Numbered from the stretch's first letter, positions 1 to 5,583 are shown. The stretch: 7,183 nt of DNA from Burkholderiales bacterium UBA954 (GCA_002293155.1 DBCQ01000072.1:24575-31757); one strand, 5' to 3'. The notes: a model not told the origin generated them from the sequence alone. Made by a program: numbers and translations.

Positions 1-123
1 TACAGAGATTGCCTTAACGGCAGAGGCTACATCAATCAGCAGTGCCGCCAGATTGCGGGCATCGGCGCTGCCCTCAAGCTCTTGAGTTAGAAATTTCGAT
101 AACGTTGTGTGGTCGAGGCGCAT
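1..123 (-). CDS. fbp: Fructose-1,6-bisphosphatase class I, N-terminal fragment (cut by window start)
   Basis: The gene runs off the left edge, so only the first 41 codons are visible. The N-terminus begins MRLDHTTLSKFL and continues into a helix with LLIDVASAVKAISV. This resembles the class I FBPase start, in which an acidic linker is followed by a helix of the type LL...VA.ACKAIS. The full enzyme hydrolyses fructose 1,6-bisphosphate to fructose 6-phosphate and phosphate in the cytoplasm, for gluconeogenesis or the Calvin cycle. The catalytic metal-site residues lie outside the window. The ATG at 121-123 is supported by a GGAGGG Shine-Dalgarno (minus strand of 131-136) with a 7 nt spacer. A promoter-like pair sits about 90-115 bp upstream. 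The family call is from memory of the N-terminus only, so it could be wrong, but the reading frame and ribosome binding site are convincing. Confidence 0.75.
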   Translation of the reverse strand, partial: MRLDHTTLSKFLTQELEGSADARNLAALLIDVASAVKAISV

Positions 124-211
124 TTAAAGGCCCTCCGTCAAGACGCTTGTCGCACGTAAACCGTCTGCAGAGATCACGGCGCCCCTTAAGACTCTCGGAT
201 AAGAAGGCTTC

Positions 212-240
212 ATTACAGCCAATTAATAAGTTAAAGTCAA
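212..240 (-). promoter_or_regulatory. Sigma70-type promoter for fbp
   Basis: On the minus strand, a -35 box TTGACT (235-240) is followed by a 17 bp spacer and a -10 box TGTAAT (212-217). Each box matches five of six consensus bases and the spacing is ideal. Transcription would start near 205, giving a leader of about 80 nt before the fbp start codon. The surrounding stretch is AT-rich, as expected for a promoter. No transcript data support it. Confidence 0.6.
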
Positions 241-255
241 TTATATTTAGACACT

Positions 256-283
256 TTAAGCTTAAGCGCGTAGTGCAGCGCTT
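256..283. repeat. Palindrome plus overlapping inverted repeat upstream of the fbp promoter
   Basis: A perfect 10 bp palindrome TTAAGCTTAA (256-265) overlaps an inverted repeat AAGCGC (264-269) / GCGCTT (278-283) with an 8 nt spacer. Both lie 16-43 bp upstream of the fbp -35 box, where an activator would bind. They could instead be chance symmetry in AT-rich spacer DNA. The remainder of the 124-334 gap shows no gene that I would call. Confidence 0.35.
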
Positions 284-312
284 GGCTGAACAACTTCCAA
301 CCTTGCAAGATC

Positions 313-318
313 TAAAAT
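313..318 (+). promoter_or_regulatory. Possible -10 box for the DUF442 phosphatase gene
   Basis: The hexamer TAAAAT (five of six matches to TATAAT) lies 16 bp before the ATG at 335. No good -35 box is found at the correct distance. If the box is used, transcription would begin about 10 nt before the start codon, giving a very short leader. That would fit the absence of a Shine-Dalgarno in front of this gene. Confidence 0.25.
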
Positions 319-334
319 AGAAAAGACTCCCTCC

Positions 335-694
335 ATGGCACTGCCCATTCGGTGGCTTACAGAAAAACTCGCAATCGCTGGGCAGATCAGCCCTAGCGAT
401 CTATCTGAAATCGCAAGCTCAGGGTTTCAATCGGTGATCTGCAATCGACCTGATTTTGAATACGGGGCCGACCAGCCTACGGCAGAGTCTATTCAATCCG
501 CAGCCGAACAAGCGGGCCTCAAATTTCGTTTTCTGCCCGTCACACCCGATGGCGGCACGGCGGCTAATGCCCAAGAGATGGGCGTCTTGCTCTCTGAAAT
601 GCCGCAGCCCATCCTTGCCTACTGTTACTCTGGTGGCCGATGTATGGCGCTGATCGGCCTTGCGGCGCGAATGGGGCATGCGATACCCGAGTAA
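335..694 (+). CDS. DUF442 (TIGR01244-like) rhodanese/phosphatase-fold protein, short at the C-terminus
   Basis: This 119-residue protein matches the family often called beta-lactamase-hydrolase-like or TIGR01244 phosphatase. It shows the N-terminal ISPSDL segment (18-23), then GFQSVICNRPD (30-40) with the family's typical NRPD turn, and a C-terminal active-site loop PILAYCYSGGRC (92-103). The loop has the CX4R spacing, with Cys97 and Arg102 as the expected nucleophile and anion-binding residues. The second loop position is Tyr where relatives, as I recall them, usually carry Arg. The protein ends right after GHAIPE. Family members normally continue for about 20-25 residues with a helix and an AGYDLSG-like tail, so this copy looks shortened. 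The stop codon is 4 bp from the 3' end of the convergent tRNA-Leu. The ATG at 335 has no clear Shine-Dalgarno, and no better start lies upstream before an in-frame stop at 287. The family's substrate is not well established. Confidence 0.8.
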   Translation: MALPIRWLTEKLAIAGQISPSDLSEIASSGFQSVICNRPDFEYGADQPTAESIQSAAEQAGLKFRFLPVTPDGGTAANAQEMGVLLSEMPQPILAYCYSGGRCMALIGLAARMGHAIPE

Positions 695-698
695 TTCT

Positions 699-783
699 TG
701 GTGCCCGGAGCCGGAATCGAACCGGCACGGCTTGCGCCCCAGGATTTTAAGTCCTGTATGTCTACCTATTTCATCATCCGGGC
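699..783 (-). tRNA. tRNA-Leu (anticodon UAA)
   Basis: The minus strand folds as a complete 85 nt class II tRNA with an encoded CCA. The acceptor stem is GCCCGGA/TCCGGGC. The D stem is ATG/CAT around AAATAGGTAGA. The anticodon arm is CAGGA-CTTAAAA-TCCTG, with TAA at 747-749. The variable arm is long, with a GGC/GCC stem and a GCAA loop. The T arm is GCCGG-TTCGATT-CCGGC. A long variable arm and A following the anticodon are typical of leucine tRNA. The first 10 nt overlap the end of the upstream metallophosphoesterase gene, so that the UGA stop is tRNA nucleotides 8-10. The 3' end lies 4 bp from the convergent phosphatase gene. No T-rich terminator follows. A TAAAAT hexamer at 797-802 (minus strand) could be a promoter -10 box, but no -35 is evident, so co-transcription with the upstream gene is plausible. 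Confidence 0.97.
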
Positions 784-1616
784 AGATATTGCTCAGATTT
801 TACAGCCTCTAGGTCAATCACCTTTTGCGGGTCAAAAAATGGGTTCTCAAACTCCAACTCTTCGAAAGCTTTGACCTTGCCTAGGGTTGTTGCGTAACTA
901 CCCGGATTCGCAAGCACCCTGCACTTGCCCACCTGATAGTCAAAGCTGTCGTGTACATGGCCATGTATCCAGAAATCCGCCTTCGCAACCACATCATCAA
1001 GGTCGGACACAAAGGCCGCATTGCAGGGGTCCCCGCGAAATCGGGGATGAATACTGCCCCGGGAGGGTGCATGGTGTGTAATGACAACGGTACGACCATC
1101 AAATGGCTGGGAGAGTTTTTCATCGAGCCAAGCCCGTTCCCGCTGATGTAACTCAAAGGCCTGTTGGGCAGAAAACCCCTGCCCCACCTTTTGTACACCC
1201 ATGATCTTCCGATGATCTGCAATTCGCGCCTCACACGCAAACATCGATGCGAGTTGGCGGCCGCCCGTGCCCATCAGCCGGTAGTCGGTCCACAGCGTGC
1301 AGCCCAGAAAGCGAACCCCCTGATCGATATATTCATCACAGGCCAAGACGATCATCGCCGTATCCTTCGCGGCCGCCTTTATTTTCTGGATCTGTGGCTC
1401 GATAGCGCAATCGTAGAACTCATGATTCCCCGGAACATAGAGCACGGGATGCGGCCAACGCCCGAATTTATCGACCATCTGGGTGCCGACATGAATATCA
1501 CCCGCTAACACCAAGACATCTGCAAACGGCGTGTAGAGCCGATCAATACGTAAATGGTCAGGGAAACGCCGATTAAGGTATTCCAGGTGGAGGTCTGAGG
1601 CGAAGTGAATCTGCAT
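774..1616 (-). CDS. Calcineurin-like metallophosphoesterase
   Basis: This 280-residue soluble protein has the full set of binuclear-metal motifs: D8-L-H10 near the start, G39-D40-I-H42, G63-N64-H65-E66, H181-H182, and G219-H220-V-H222. All expected metal ligands (D8, H10, D40, N64, H181, H220, H222) are present, so it should be catalytically competent. The family hydrolyses phosphomono- or phosphodiesters, and the substrate cannot be told from sequence. The near-C-terminal FENPFFDP (256-263) is shared with proteobacterial relatives. Those usually end a few residues later, so the last dozen residues, ending YLPG, look like a family-specific extension. The final codons CCC GGA and the tandem UGA UGA stops are encoded by the 5' part of tRNA-Leu. 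The ATG at 1614-1616 has only a weak GAG-type ribosome binding site 8 nt upstream. The gene is divergent from the antiporter gene, with starts 54 bp apart. Confidence 0.88.
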   Translation of the reverse strand: MQIHFASDLHLEYLNRRFPDHLRIDRLYTPFADVLVLAGDIHVGTQMVDKFGRWPHPVLYVPGNHEFYDCAIEPQIQKIKAAAKDTAMIVLACDEYIDQGVRFLGCTLWTDYRLMGTGGRQLASMFACEARIADHRKIMGVQKVGQGFSAQQAFELHQRERAWLDEKLSQPFDGRTVVITHHAPSRGSIHPRFRGDPCNAAFVSDLDDVVAKADFWIHGHVHDSFDYQVGKCRVLANPGSYATTLGKVKAFEELEFENPFFDPQKVIDLEAVKSEQYLPG

Positions 1617-1670
1617 TAGTAGCTCAGTTTACAATCGGCGCAATCGAATTGGAAACAAGTGGGATACGCC

Positions 1671-2954
1671 ATGTCAGAACTTACGCAATATGTTGCAGCT
1701 GCGCTTTTCGCGATTGCTGTCTGCCACACCTTCGCCGCCAAGCTCTTTGAGAAGCTGGCCCACCGCTACCCGGCCCACCATGGCGTCTTCCATCTGCTCG
1801 GCGAGGTCGAGGCCGTATTCGGGTTTTGGTCGATCATTCTTTTTGCCTGGCTAATCTATGCCGAAGGCTTTTCAAAGGCCGTCGAATATGCCGACACACG
1901 CAACTACACTGAGCCTCTCTTTGTTTTTGCAATCATGGTCATTGCAGCCAGTAAGCCCGTCATGTTTGCGGCAAAGAAACTGGTGGAGTCCGTCGCCAAC
2001 GCGTTGCCCATTAATATGGGCGTTGCCCGCTATTTTGTGTTGATGACCTTCGTCCCGCTGCTCGGCTCGTTTATTACAGAGCCTGCCGCCATGACACTGG
2101 GTGCGCTCATGCTTTTGCAGTACTTCCAGCAACGCGGATCAAATGTTTTTAAGTACGGAACAATCGGTGTCCTCTTTGTGAACGTGTCGATCGGCGGAAC
2201 CCTAACCCACTTTGCCGCCCCTCCAGTGCTGATGGTTGCAGCGACCTGGAACTGGGATACCGTCTATATGTTTACCCATTTCGGCTGGAAGGCGGCAATT
2301 GCGGTTCTTATCAATGGCGCAGTTTTAACTATGCTATTTCGACAATATCTTACTGAGGCAGGTGAGCAGATCATCAAGGAGCGTGCGATGGCGGAATCGG
2401 AGCAGCTAGCCGTTCCGACCCCCCTGATTGCTGTGCATCTGCTCATGATCGCTGGCATTGTTTTATTCGCTCATCACGCACCAGTCTTTCTAGGTATCTT
2501 TCTTCTATTTATGGGCATTGCAACCGCCTATCCGCAGTACCAAGACCGGCTAATTCTTCGGGAAGGCCTGATGGTTGGATTTTTCTTAGCCGGCCTCGTT
2601 GTGCTGGGAGGTCTGCAATCCTGGTGGCTGCAGCCGTTACTAAGCCAGATGAGCCCGACATCGGTCTACTATGGCGCGACTGCGCTCACCGCAGTGACGG
2701 ATAACGCGGCGTTAACCTATCTGGGCTCCCTCGTGCAGGGCCTGAGCGAAGAATTCAAGTATTCCTTAGTGGCAGGGGCTGTCACGGGCGGTGGATTGAC
2801 CATTATCGCTAATGCGCCAAACCCTGCGGGTGCCTCCATTCTGCGCGGTCGTTTTGAAGACAACAACATTAATCCTGGAGCTTTATTCCTAGGGGCCCTA
2901 CTGCCCACAGTTATTACGATTCTCTGCTTTCAGCTGTTACCCATGAGTCTGTAG
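1671..2954 (+). CDS. Putative Na+/H+ antiporter (PF07399-like)
   Basis: This roughly 427-residue polytopic inner-membrane protein has about ten or more hydrophobic segments. Numbered from the ATG at 1671, it carries the conserved family stretches SFITEPAAMT (133-142), SIGGTLTHFAAPP (173-185), TAVTDNAALTYLGS (340-353) and NAPNPAG (381-387). The two related halves, each with a small-residue or Pro-rich re-entrant-type motif, fit the ion transporter superfamily. Members are annotated as sodium/proton antiporters, but direct transport evidence for this family is thin. Length is normal and the C-terminus is intact. The ATG at 1671 follows a TGGGA motif with 6 nt spacing. An in-frame GTG at 1659, preceded by GGAA, would add four residues and is an alternative start. 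The gene stands alone: it is divergent from the metallophosphoesterase and convergent with the CBS/DUF294 gene at 10 bp. Confidence 0.85.
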   Translation: MSELTQYVAAALFAIAVCHTFAAKLFEKLAHRYPAHHGVFHLLGEVEAVFGFWSIILFAWLIYAEGFSKAVEYADTRNYTEPLFVFAIMVIAASKPVMFAAKKLVESVANALPINMGVARYFVLMTFVPLLGSFITEPAAMTLGALMLLQYFQQRGSNVFKYGTIGVLFVNVSIGGTLTHFAAPPVLMVAATWNWDTVYMFTHFGWKAAIAVLINGAVLTMLFRQYLTEAGEQIIKERAMAESEQLAVPTPLIAVHLLMIAGIVLFAHHAPVFLGIFLLFMGIATAYPQYQDRLILREGLMVGFFLAGLVVLGGLQSWWLQPLLSQMSPTSVYYGATALTAVTDNAALTYLGSLVQGLSEEFKYSLVAGAVTGGGLTIIANAPNPAGASILRGRFEDNNINPGALFLGALLPTVITILCFQLLPMSL

Positions 2955-2964
2955 CTCGAGGGCG

Positions 2965-4464
2965 CTAGCGCAGGAAATCCATTTCTAATCGAGCCCGCAA
3001 GTTACCAAGGGCCTCTAGCGATTCTGATAATTGGTCAATTTCATGCGAACTTAAGGGGTCTAAGGCCAAGACATTGGGTGAGACACCGCCTTGATCCGAT
3101 TCGGCTGCCCGCAATGCGTAGGCGAGTTGCGCCTTTAGCCGATACTTCTGCAGAACGTTAAATGCATCCCGCATCATGTGGGACTCAGATTCTGACATTG
3201 CCCCATTCGCACAGAGGGCCTTTAAGCGCTGATCGGTCGCAGTTGCCGCCACCCCATGGGCCAGCGCCAACACCCTTGCAAAATAAACTACAGGAGCTGT
3301 CGCCCCACGCTTTGTGTCTAGCACTGAGGGGGCAAGCCACTCCATGAGATAACCCTGTTTGCGCATTGCACGAGCCACACTAATGGCGACCGGATTGCGG
3401 GTTAATCTAGCCACCGAATCACGCATCGCGTCCCCGGCCAGAGAGCGAATAAATAACTTATGTCCAGCCACCTGTAAGAAGATCCAACTGCGCAGCTCAT
3501 CGGCAAGGCGAACCTCCCCGGATAGGCCGCGGAAATCAAAAAATATATTGGCGTCCAGCAAGGCTTCGGGCCTTGGAAACTTAAACCACTCGCTCACGTG
3601 CTGATGCCACTCCTCAACACTACGACACCACTTATCGTTCATTGCCATCACCCCGCCCTTGCAGAGCGGAAACCCCACCTCGGCAAGCCCGTGATTGATG
3701 GCGGCGGCTAACTGTTTGAAGGCCTCTCGATAACGCGGCCCATCACCTTCAAAAATAATGGCGTTATCTTGGTCGGTCGCAACCGTCTGCTCCTCCCGGC
3801 CCTCACTTCCCAAGGCAAGCCAACACCAGGTTGGCAGGGGGCCAAGCTCGGCCGATAGCCTCCGTTCGCAGATCGAAATTACCCGGCGCGTGAGCCCGTC
3901 GTTTAGGTGGCTCACCAGCCTAGCAAGCGCCGTCGCTGCAACGCCCTGGGCCATAAGGCGTCTGGCAAGGCCCAAGACTTCCCCAGCGCAGAGCTTCAAA
4001 TCGGGGATCGACTCGGATTGCTCAATCGATGAGGAGAGAATCCTGAGGCTCGACTTTTGGAAATTAAAAAGATCTCGCTCGGAGACCAGCCCAACCAGAA
4101 ACCCATGCTGCAACACAGGCAGGTGCCTTACCTTGTGACGGGCCATCATTAGCATAGCCTCCAGGGCCCCGCTGTCGGCATCGATCGTTTTAATACCCCG
4201 GCTCATGACTGCTTCAATCGGGGTGGATAGCGGCAGCTGAGGAAGGATCACCCGCTTAATTAAGTCATAACGGGTCAAAATGCCCTGAATCGCCCCAGTC
4301 TCGTCCGCGACCAGCATTGATCCGGTCATTTCCCGATCCATCGCCTGAAACACCTGCTGCAAGGACGTCTTTGGCAGACATACCAAGGGCGACTTACGAA
4401 TCAACTCGCCTACCCGGATATCCATGGTGAGCTCCGTTAAATCGTGCTGCAGCGCATCAGACAC
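2965..4464 (-). CDS. CBS-domain pair with DUF294 nucleotidyltransferase-like signalling protein
   Basis: This 499-residue cytoplasmic protein has two CBS domains (about 16-73 and 83-136) that could bind an adenine nucleotide. A helical linker and the DUF294 nucleotidyltransferase domain follow (about 160-290). The catalytic signature G219-S220 ... R223 ... D231-Q-D233-N-A is intact, related to GlnD-type uridylyltransferases. The DUF294 C-terminal helical domain spans about 320-490. Many proteobacterial relatives carry an extra N-terminal cyclic-nucleotide-binding domain and exceed 600 residues. It is absent here, and the 131 bp upstream holds no remnant. Such genes are often found beside acetate/solute:sodium symporter genes, as here, which suggests control of transport. 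The target protein is unknown. The GTG at 4462-4464 has AGGGGA 7 nt upstream. An internal ATG at 4423-4425 (residue 14) has GGAG 6 nt upstream and is an equally good start just before CBS1. The gene is transcribed divergently from the symporter operon. Confidence 0.88.
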   Translation of the reverse strand: MSDALQHDLTELTMDIRVGELIRKSPLVCLPKTSLQQVFQAMDREMTGSMLVADETGAIQGILTRYDLIKRVILPQLPLSTPIEAVMSRGIKTIDADSGALEAMLMMARHKVRHLPVLQHGFLVGLVSERDLFNFQKSSLRILSSSIEQSESIPDLKLCAGEVLGLARRLMAQGVAATALARLVSHLNDGLTRRVISICERRLSAELGPLPTWCWLALGSEGREEQTVATDQDNAIIFEGDGPRYREAFKQLAAAINHGLAEVGFPLCKGGVMAMNDKWCRSVEEWHQHVSEWFKFPRPEALLDANIFFDFRGLSGEVRLADELRSWIFLQVAGHKLFIRSLAGDAMRDSVARLTRNPVAISVARAMRKQGYLMEWLAPSVLDTKRGATAPVVYFARVLALAHGVAATATDQRLKALCANGAMSESESHMMRDAFNVLQKYRLKAQLAYALRAAESDQGGVSPNVLALDPLSSHEIDQLSESLEALGNLRARLEMDFLR

Positions 4465-4524
4465 CCATGGATCCCCTGAGTAGACATCTTGTGAATAGCA
4501 CAGTACCCTGCGCTCCTAAGAAGA

Positions 4525-4553
4525 ATTAGAACACCTCTGCGCCCGGGGATCAA
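4525..4553 (-). promoter_or_regulatory. Sigma70-type promoter for the CBS/DUF294 gene
   Basis: On the minus strand, TTGATC (4548-4553, four of six matches) is separated by 17 bp from TCTAAT (4525-4530, five of six matches). Transcription would start near 4518, giving a leader of about 54 nt before the GTG start. An inverted repeat brackets its -35 region. I could not find a convincing plus-strand promoter for the divergent operon in the same 131 bp region. Confidence 0.45.
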
Positions 4554-4560
4554 AGCGCAG
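4537..4560. repeat. Inverted repeat CTGCGC/GCGCAG in the divergent promoter region
   Basis: CTGCGC (4537-4542) and GCGCAG (4555-4560) form a 6 bp inverted repeat with a 12 nt spacer. It overlaps the -35 box and part of the spacer of the minus-strand promoter. A further CTGCGC copy is present at 4508-4513. The position suits an operator shared by both divergent transcripts, but the half-sites are short and the regulator is unknown. Confidence 0.35.
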
Positions 4561-4583
4561 TTCGGTGCTGGTTTTAGCGTTAG

Positions 4584-4590
4584 AAGGGGA
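4584..4590 (+). promoter_or_regulatory. Ribosome binding site that supports a TTG start
   Basis: The purine run AAGGGGA ends 5 nt before the TTG at 4596-4598. There is no in-frame ATG near the N-terminus, and the next candidate, a GTG at 4608, would be too far from this site. The TTG is therefore the likely initiation codon. Confidence 0.6.
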
Positions 4591-4595
4591 CAATA

Positions 4596-4880
4596 TTGCT
4601 GGGAATCGTGGTCGTCCTTAAGGGACTCGCCGAATTTGCCGGGCTCTTGCTACTTGGCCAGGGTCTAGTTTATGCATTGAGTTTCGGCAAACACGAGACA
4701 AACGGCGTCTATCGGTTTTTCCGCCTCATTACTTCCCCGGTTGTTCGGGTCGCCCGTTCGCTCACCCCAGGCAAAGTCGACGACCGCCACGTTCCCTTTG
4801 TCGCGCTGATGTTGTTGTTCTGGATCTGGCTCTTTCTCACCTACACCAAGTTCAGCATGATGCTGGAACAGGCCGCCTAA
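4596..4880 (+). CDS. Small two-helix membrane protein, YggT-like appearance
   Basis: This 94-residue protein has hydrophobic helices at about 4-28 and 66-83. Between them is a basic loop containing FFRLITSPVVRVARSLTP (41-58), then the short DDRHVPF segment. The SP...R...TP pattern before the second helix recalls one repeat of the YggT family, but the resemblance is by eye and may not hold. No function can be assigned. It starts with TTG, supported by a good Shine-Dalgarno. The stop is followed after 1 nt by the ATG of the TPR gene, which suggests translational coupling. It is the first gene of the apparent symporter operon and diverges from the CBS/DUF294 gene. Its basic loop should be cytoplasmic by the positive-inside rule. 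Confidence 0.7.
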   Translation: MLGIVVVLKGLAEFAGLLLLGQGLVYALSFGKHETNGVYRFFRLITSPVVRVARSLTPGKVDDRHVPFVALMLLFWIWLFLTYTKFSMMLEQAA

Positions 4881-4881
4881 A

Positions 4882-5481
4882 ATGAATAGAGTGAACGCTT
4901 GGTTTTATAAGCAGGTGGCGATTTGGGCGAGCGTGTTTAAGAAAAACGATATTGCGACCGAGTACTGGATTCGCGTGGCAGCCCTTAGACCAAGAGACCC
5001 CCAACCGTTCACAGTGGCTGCGCACTGCAAATCCGAGCAAGGCCGCTCGGCGCAAGCTGAGGCACTTCTTCGCAAAGCCCTTGAGGTCGACCCAGAATAT
5101 TCCCCAGCCTGGTTTAACCTCGGATTCCTCCTGCAGAAACGGGAAGACCACGCAGAGGCAATCAAATGCTTTGATCAGGCCGCCCGATTCAACGAAAAAC
5201 TCGACCGAGCCCATTATGGCCGAGCCTTGTCGTTGATCGCGCTTGACCGTTCTGAGGAGGCTAAAACCGCCCTTCAGCGGACGATCGATCTCCAGCCCAT
5301 GAGCCCCTATGGCTACTACCAATTGGCAACCCTTCACCACAGGCTAGGAGATGAGAAAAGCTGCATCAAGTTGGTTCGAAAGCTCTCGAAGTTCGAACCC
5401 CAACTGGCTGCCCAACTTCAGAAAGAGACTGGCGTTGCAGCTGGCGTCGTAGACCCGTTTTCAAAATACCGAACCCAATAA
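4882..5481 (+). CDS. TPR-repeat protein
   Basis: This 199-residue protein is made largely of tetratricopeptide repeats, at about 40-73, 74-107 (clear W..LG......A...F..A pattern), 108-141 and 142-172. The first 35 residues may form another degenerate helical pair. TPR arrays bind other proteins, and no enzymatic residues are evident. There is no signal peptide: the N-terminus MNRVNAWFYKQVAIWASVFK is amphipathic rather than secretory, and could contact the membrane. The ATG lies 1 nt after the stop of the membrane-protein gene and lacks a strong Shine-Dalgarno, so it probably relies on coupling. The partner is likely the upstream membrane protein or the downstream symporter, by inference from order alone. 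A long minus-strand reading frame opposite this gene appears to be a shadow. Confidence 0.82.
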   Translation: MNRVNAWFYKQVAIWASVFKKNDIATEYWIRVAALRPRDPQPFTVAAHCKSEQGRSAQAEALLRKALEVDPEYSPAWFNLGFLLQKREDHAEAIKCFDQAARFNEKLDRAHYGRALSLIALDRSEEAKTALQRTIDLQPMSPYGYYQLATLHHRLGDEKSCIKLVRKLSKFEPQLAAQLQKETGVAAGVVDPFSKYRTQ

Positions 5482-5534
5482 GTCTGGCGGAGCTAAGCAC
5501 CCCATTGAGCGCGGGACAGAATTGATCGTAAGAA

Positions 5535-5551
5535 GCGGCAGGATAAGCCGC
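5535..5551 (+). repeat. Small hairpin in the TPR-DUF4212 spacer
   Basis: GCGGC (5535-5539) and GCCGC (5547-5551) can pair around a 7 nt AGGATAA loop in the 108 bp spacer. No run of T follows, so it is not a canonical terminator. It lies 27 nt before the Shine-Dalgarno of the DUF4212 gene and might be an RNA processing or stability element. The rest of the spacer shows no gene, and I found no convincing promoter in it. Confidence 0.3.
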
Positions 5552-5577
5552 AGGAGCAGTAAAAACACACTTCCCTT

Positions 5578-5583
5578 AGGAGG
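5578..5583 (+). promoter_or_regulatory. Perfect Shine-Dalgarno for the DUF4212 gene
   Basis: AGGAGG stands 6 nt before the ATG at 5590. An in-frame TTG at 5587 would sit only 3 nt away, too close, so this site decides the start in favour of the ATG. The strength of the site suggests high translation of the small subunit. Confidence 0.8.

Noticed and set aside
42..320. A 92-codon plus-strand reading frame
   Set aside because: It lies opposite the fbp start, its ribosome binding site and its promoter. The translation is basic and of low complexity with no family resemblance.
699..783. tRNA-Leu as an active integration site
   Set aside because: There is no integrase, no duplicated tRNA 3' end and no foreign-looking cargo in the window. 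At most an old recombination scar is possible.
797..802. TAAAAT (minus strand) as the promoter -10 box of tRNA-Leu
   Set aside because: It is a good hexamer at a suitable distance, but there is no -35 box at 16-18 bp and it lies inside coding sequence, so it is not listed as a feature.
1164..1508. A 114-codon plus-strand reading frame opposite the metallophosphoesterase
   Set aside because: The opposite strand encodes every conserved metal-binding motif of a real enzyme, and this frame shows no family features.
1628..1656. TTTACA as a -35 box for the antiporter gene
   Set aside because: The bases 17 bp downstream (GGAAAC) do not resemble a -10 box, and other spacings are no better.
2962..2971. 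Palindrome GCGCTAGCGC as a bidirectional terminator
   Set aside because: It is only 10 bp, has no loop of its own and no T tract on either side.
4852..5340. A 162-codon minus-strand reading frame opposite the TPR gene
   Set aside because: The plus-strand TPR gene has clear repeats and operon context. The minus-strand translation shows no recognisable motif, so it appears to be a shadow.
5485..5500. TGGC...GC motif as a sigma54 promoter for the DUF4212 gene
   Set aside because: The -12 element does not read TTGC at the required spacing.
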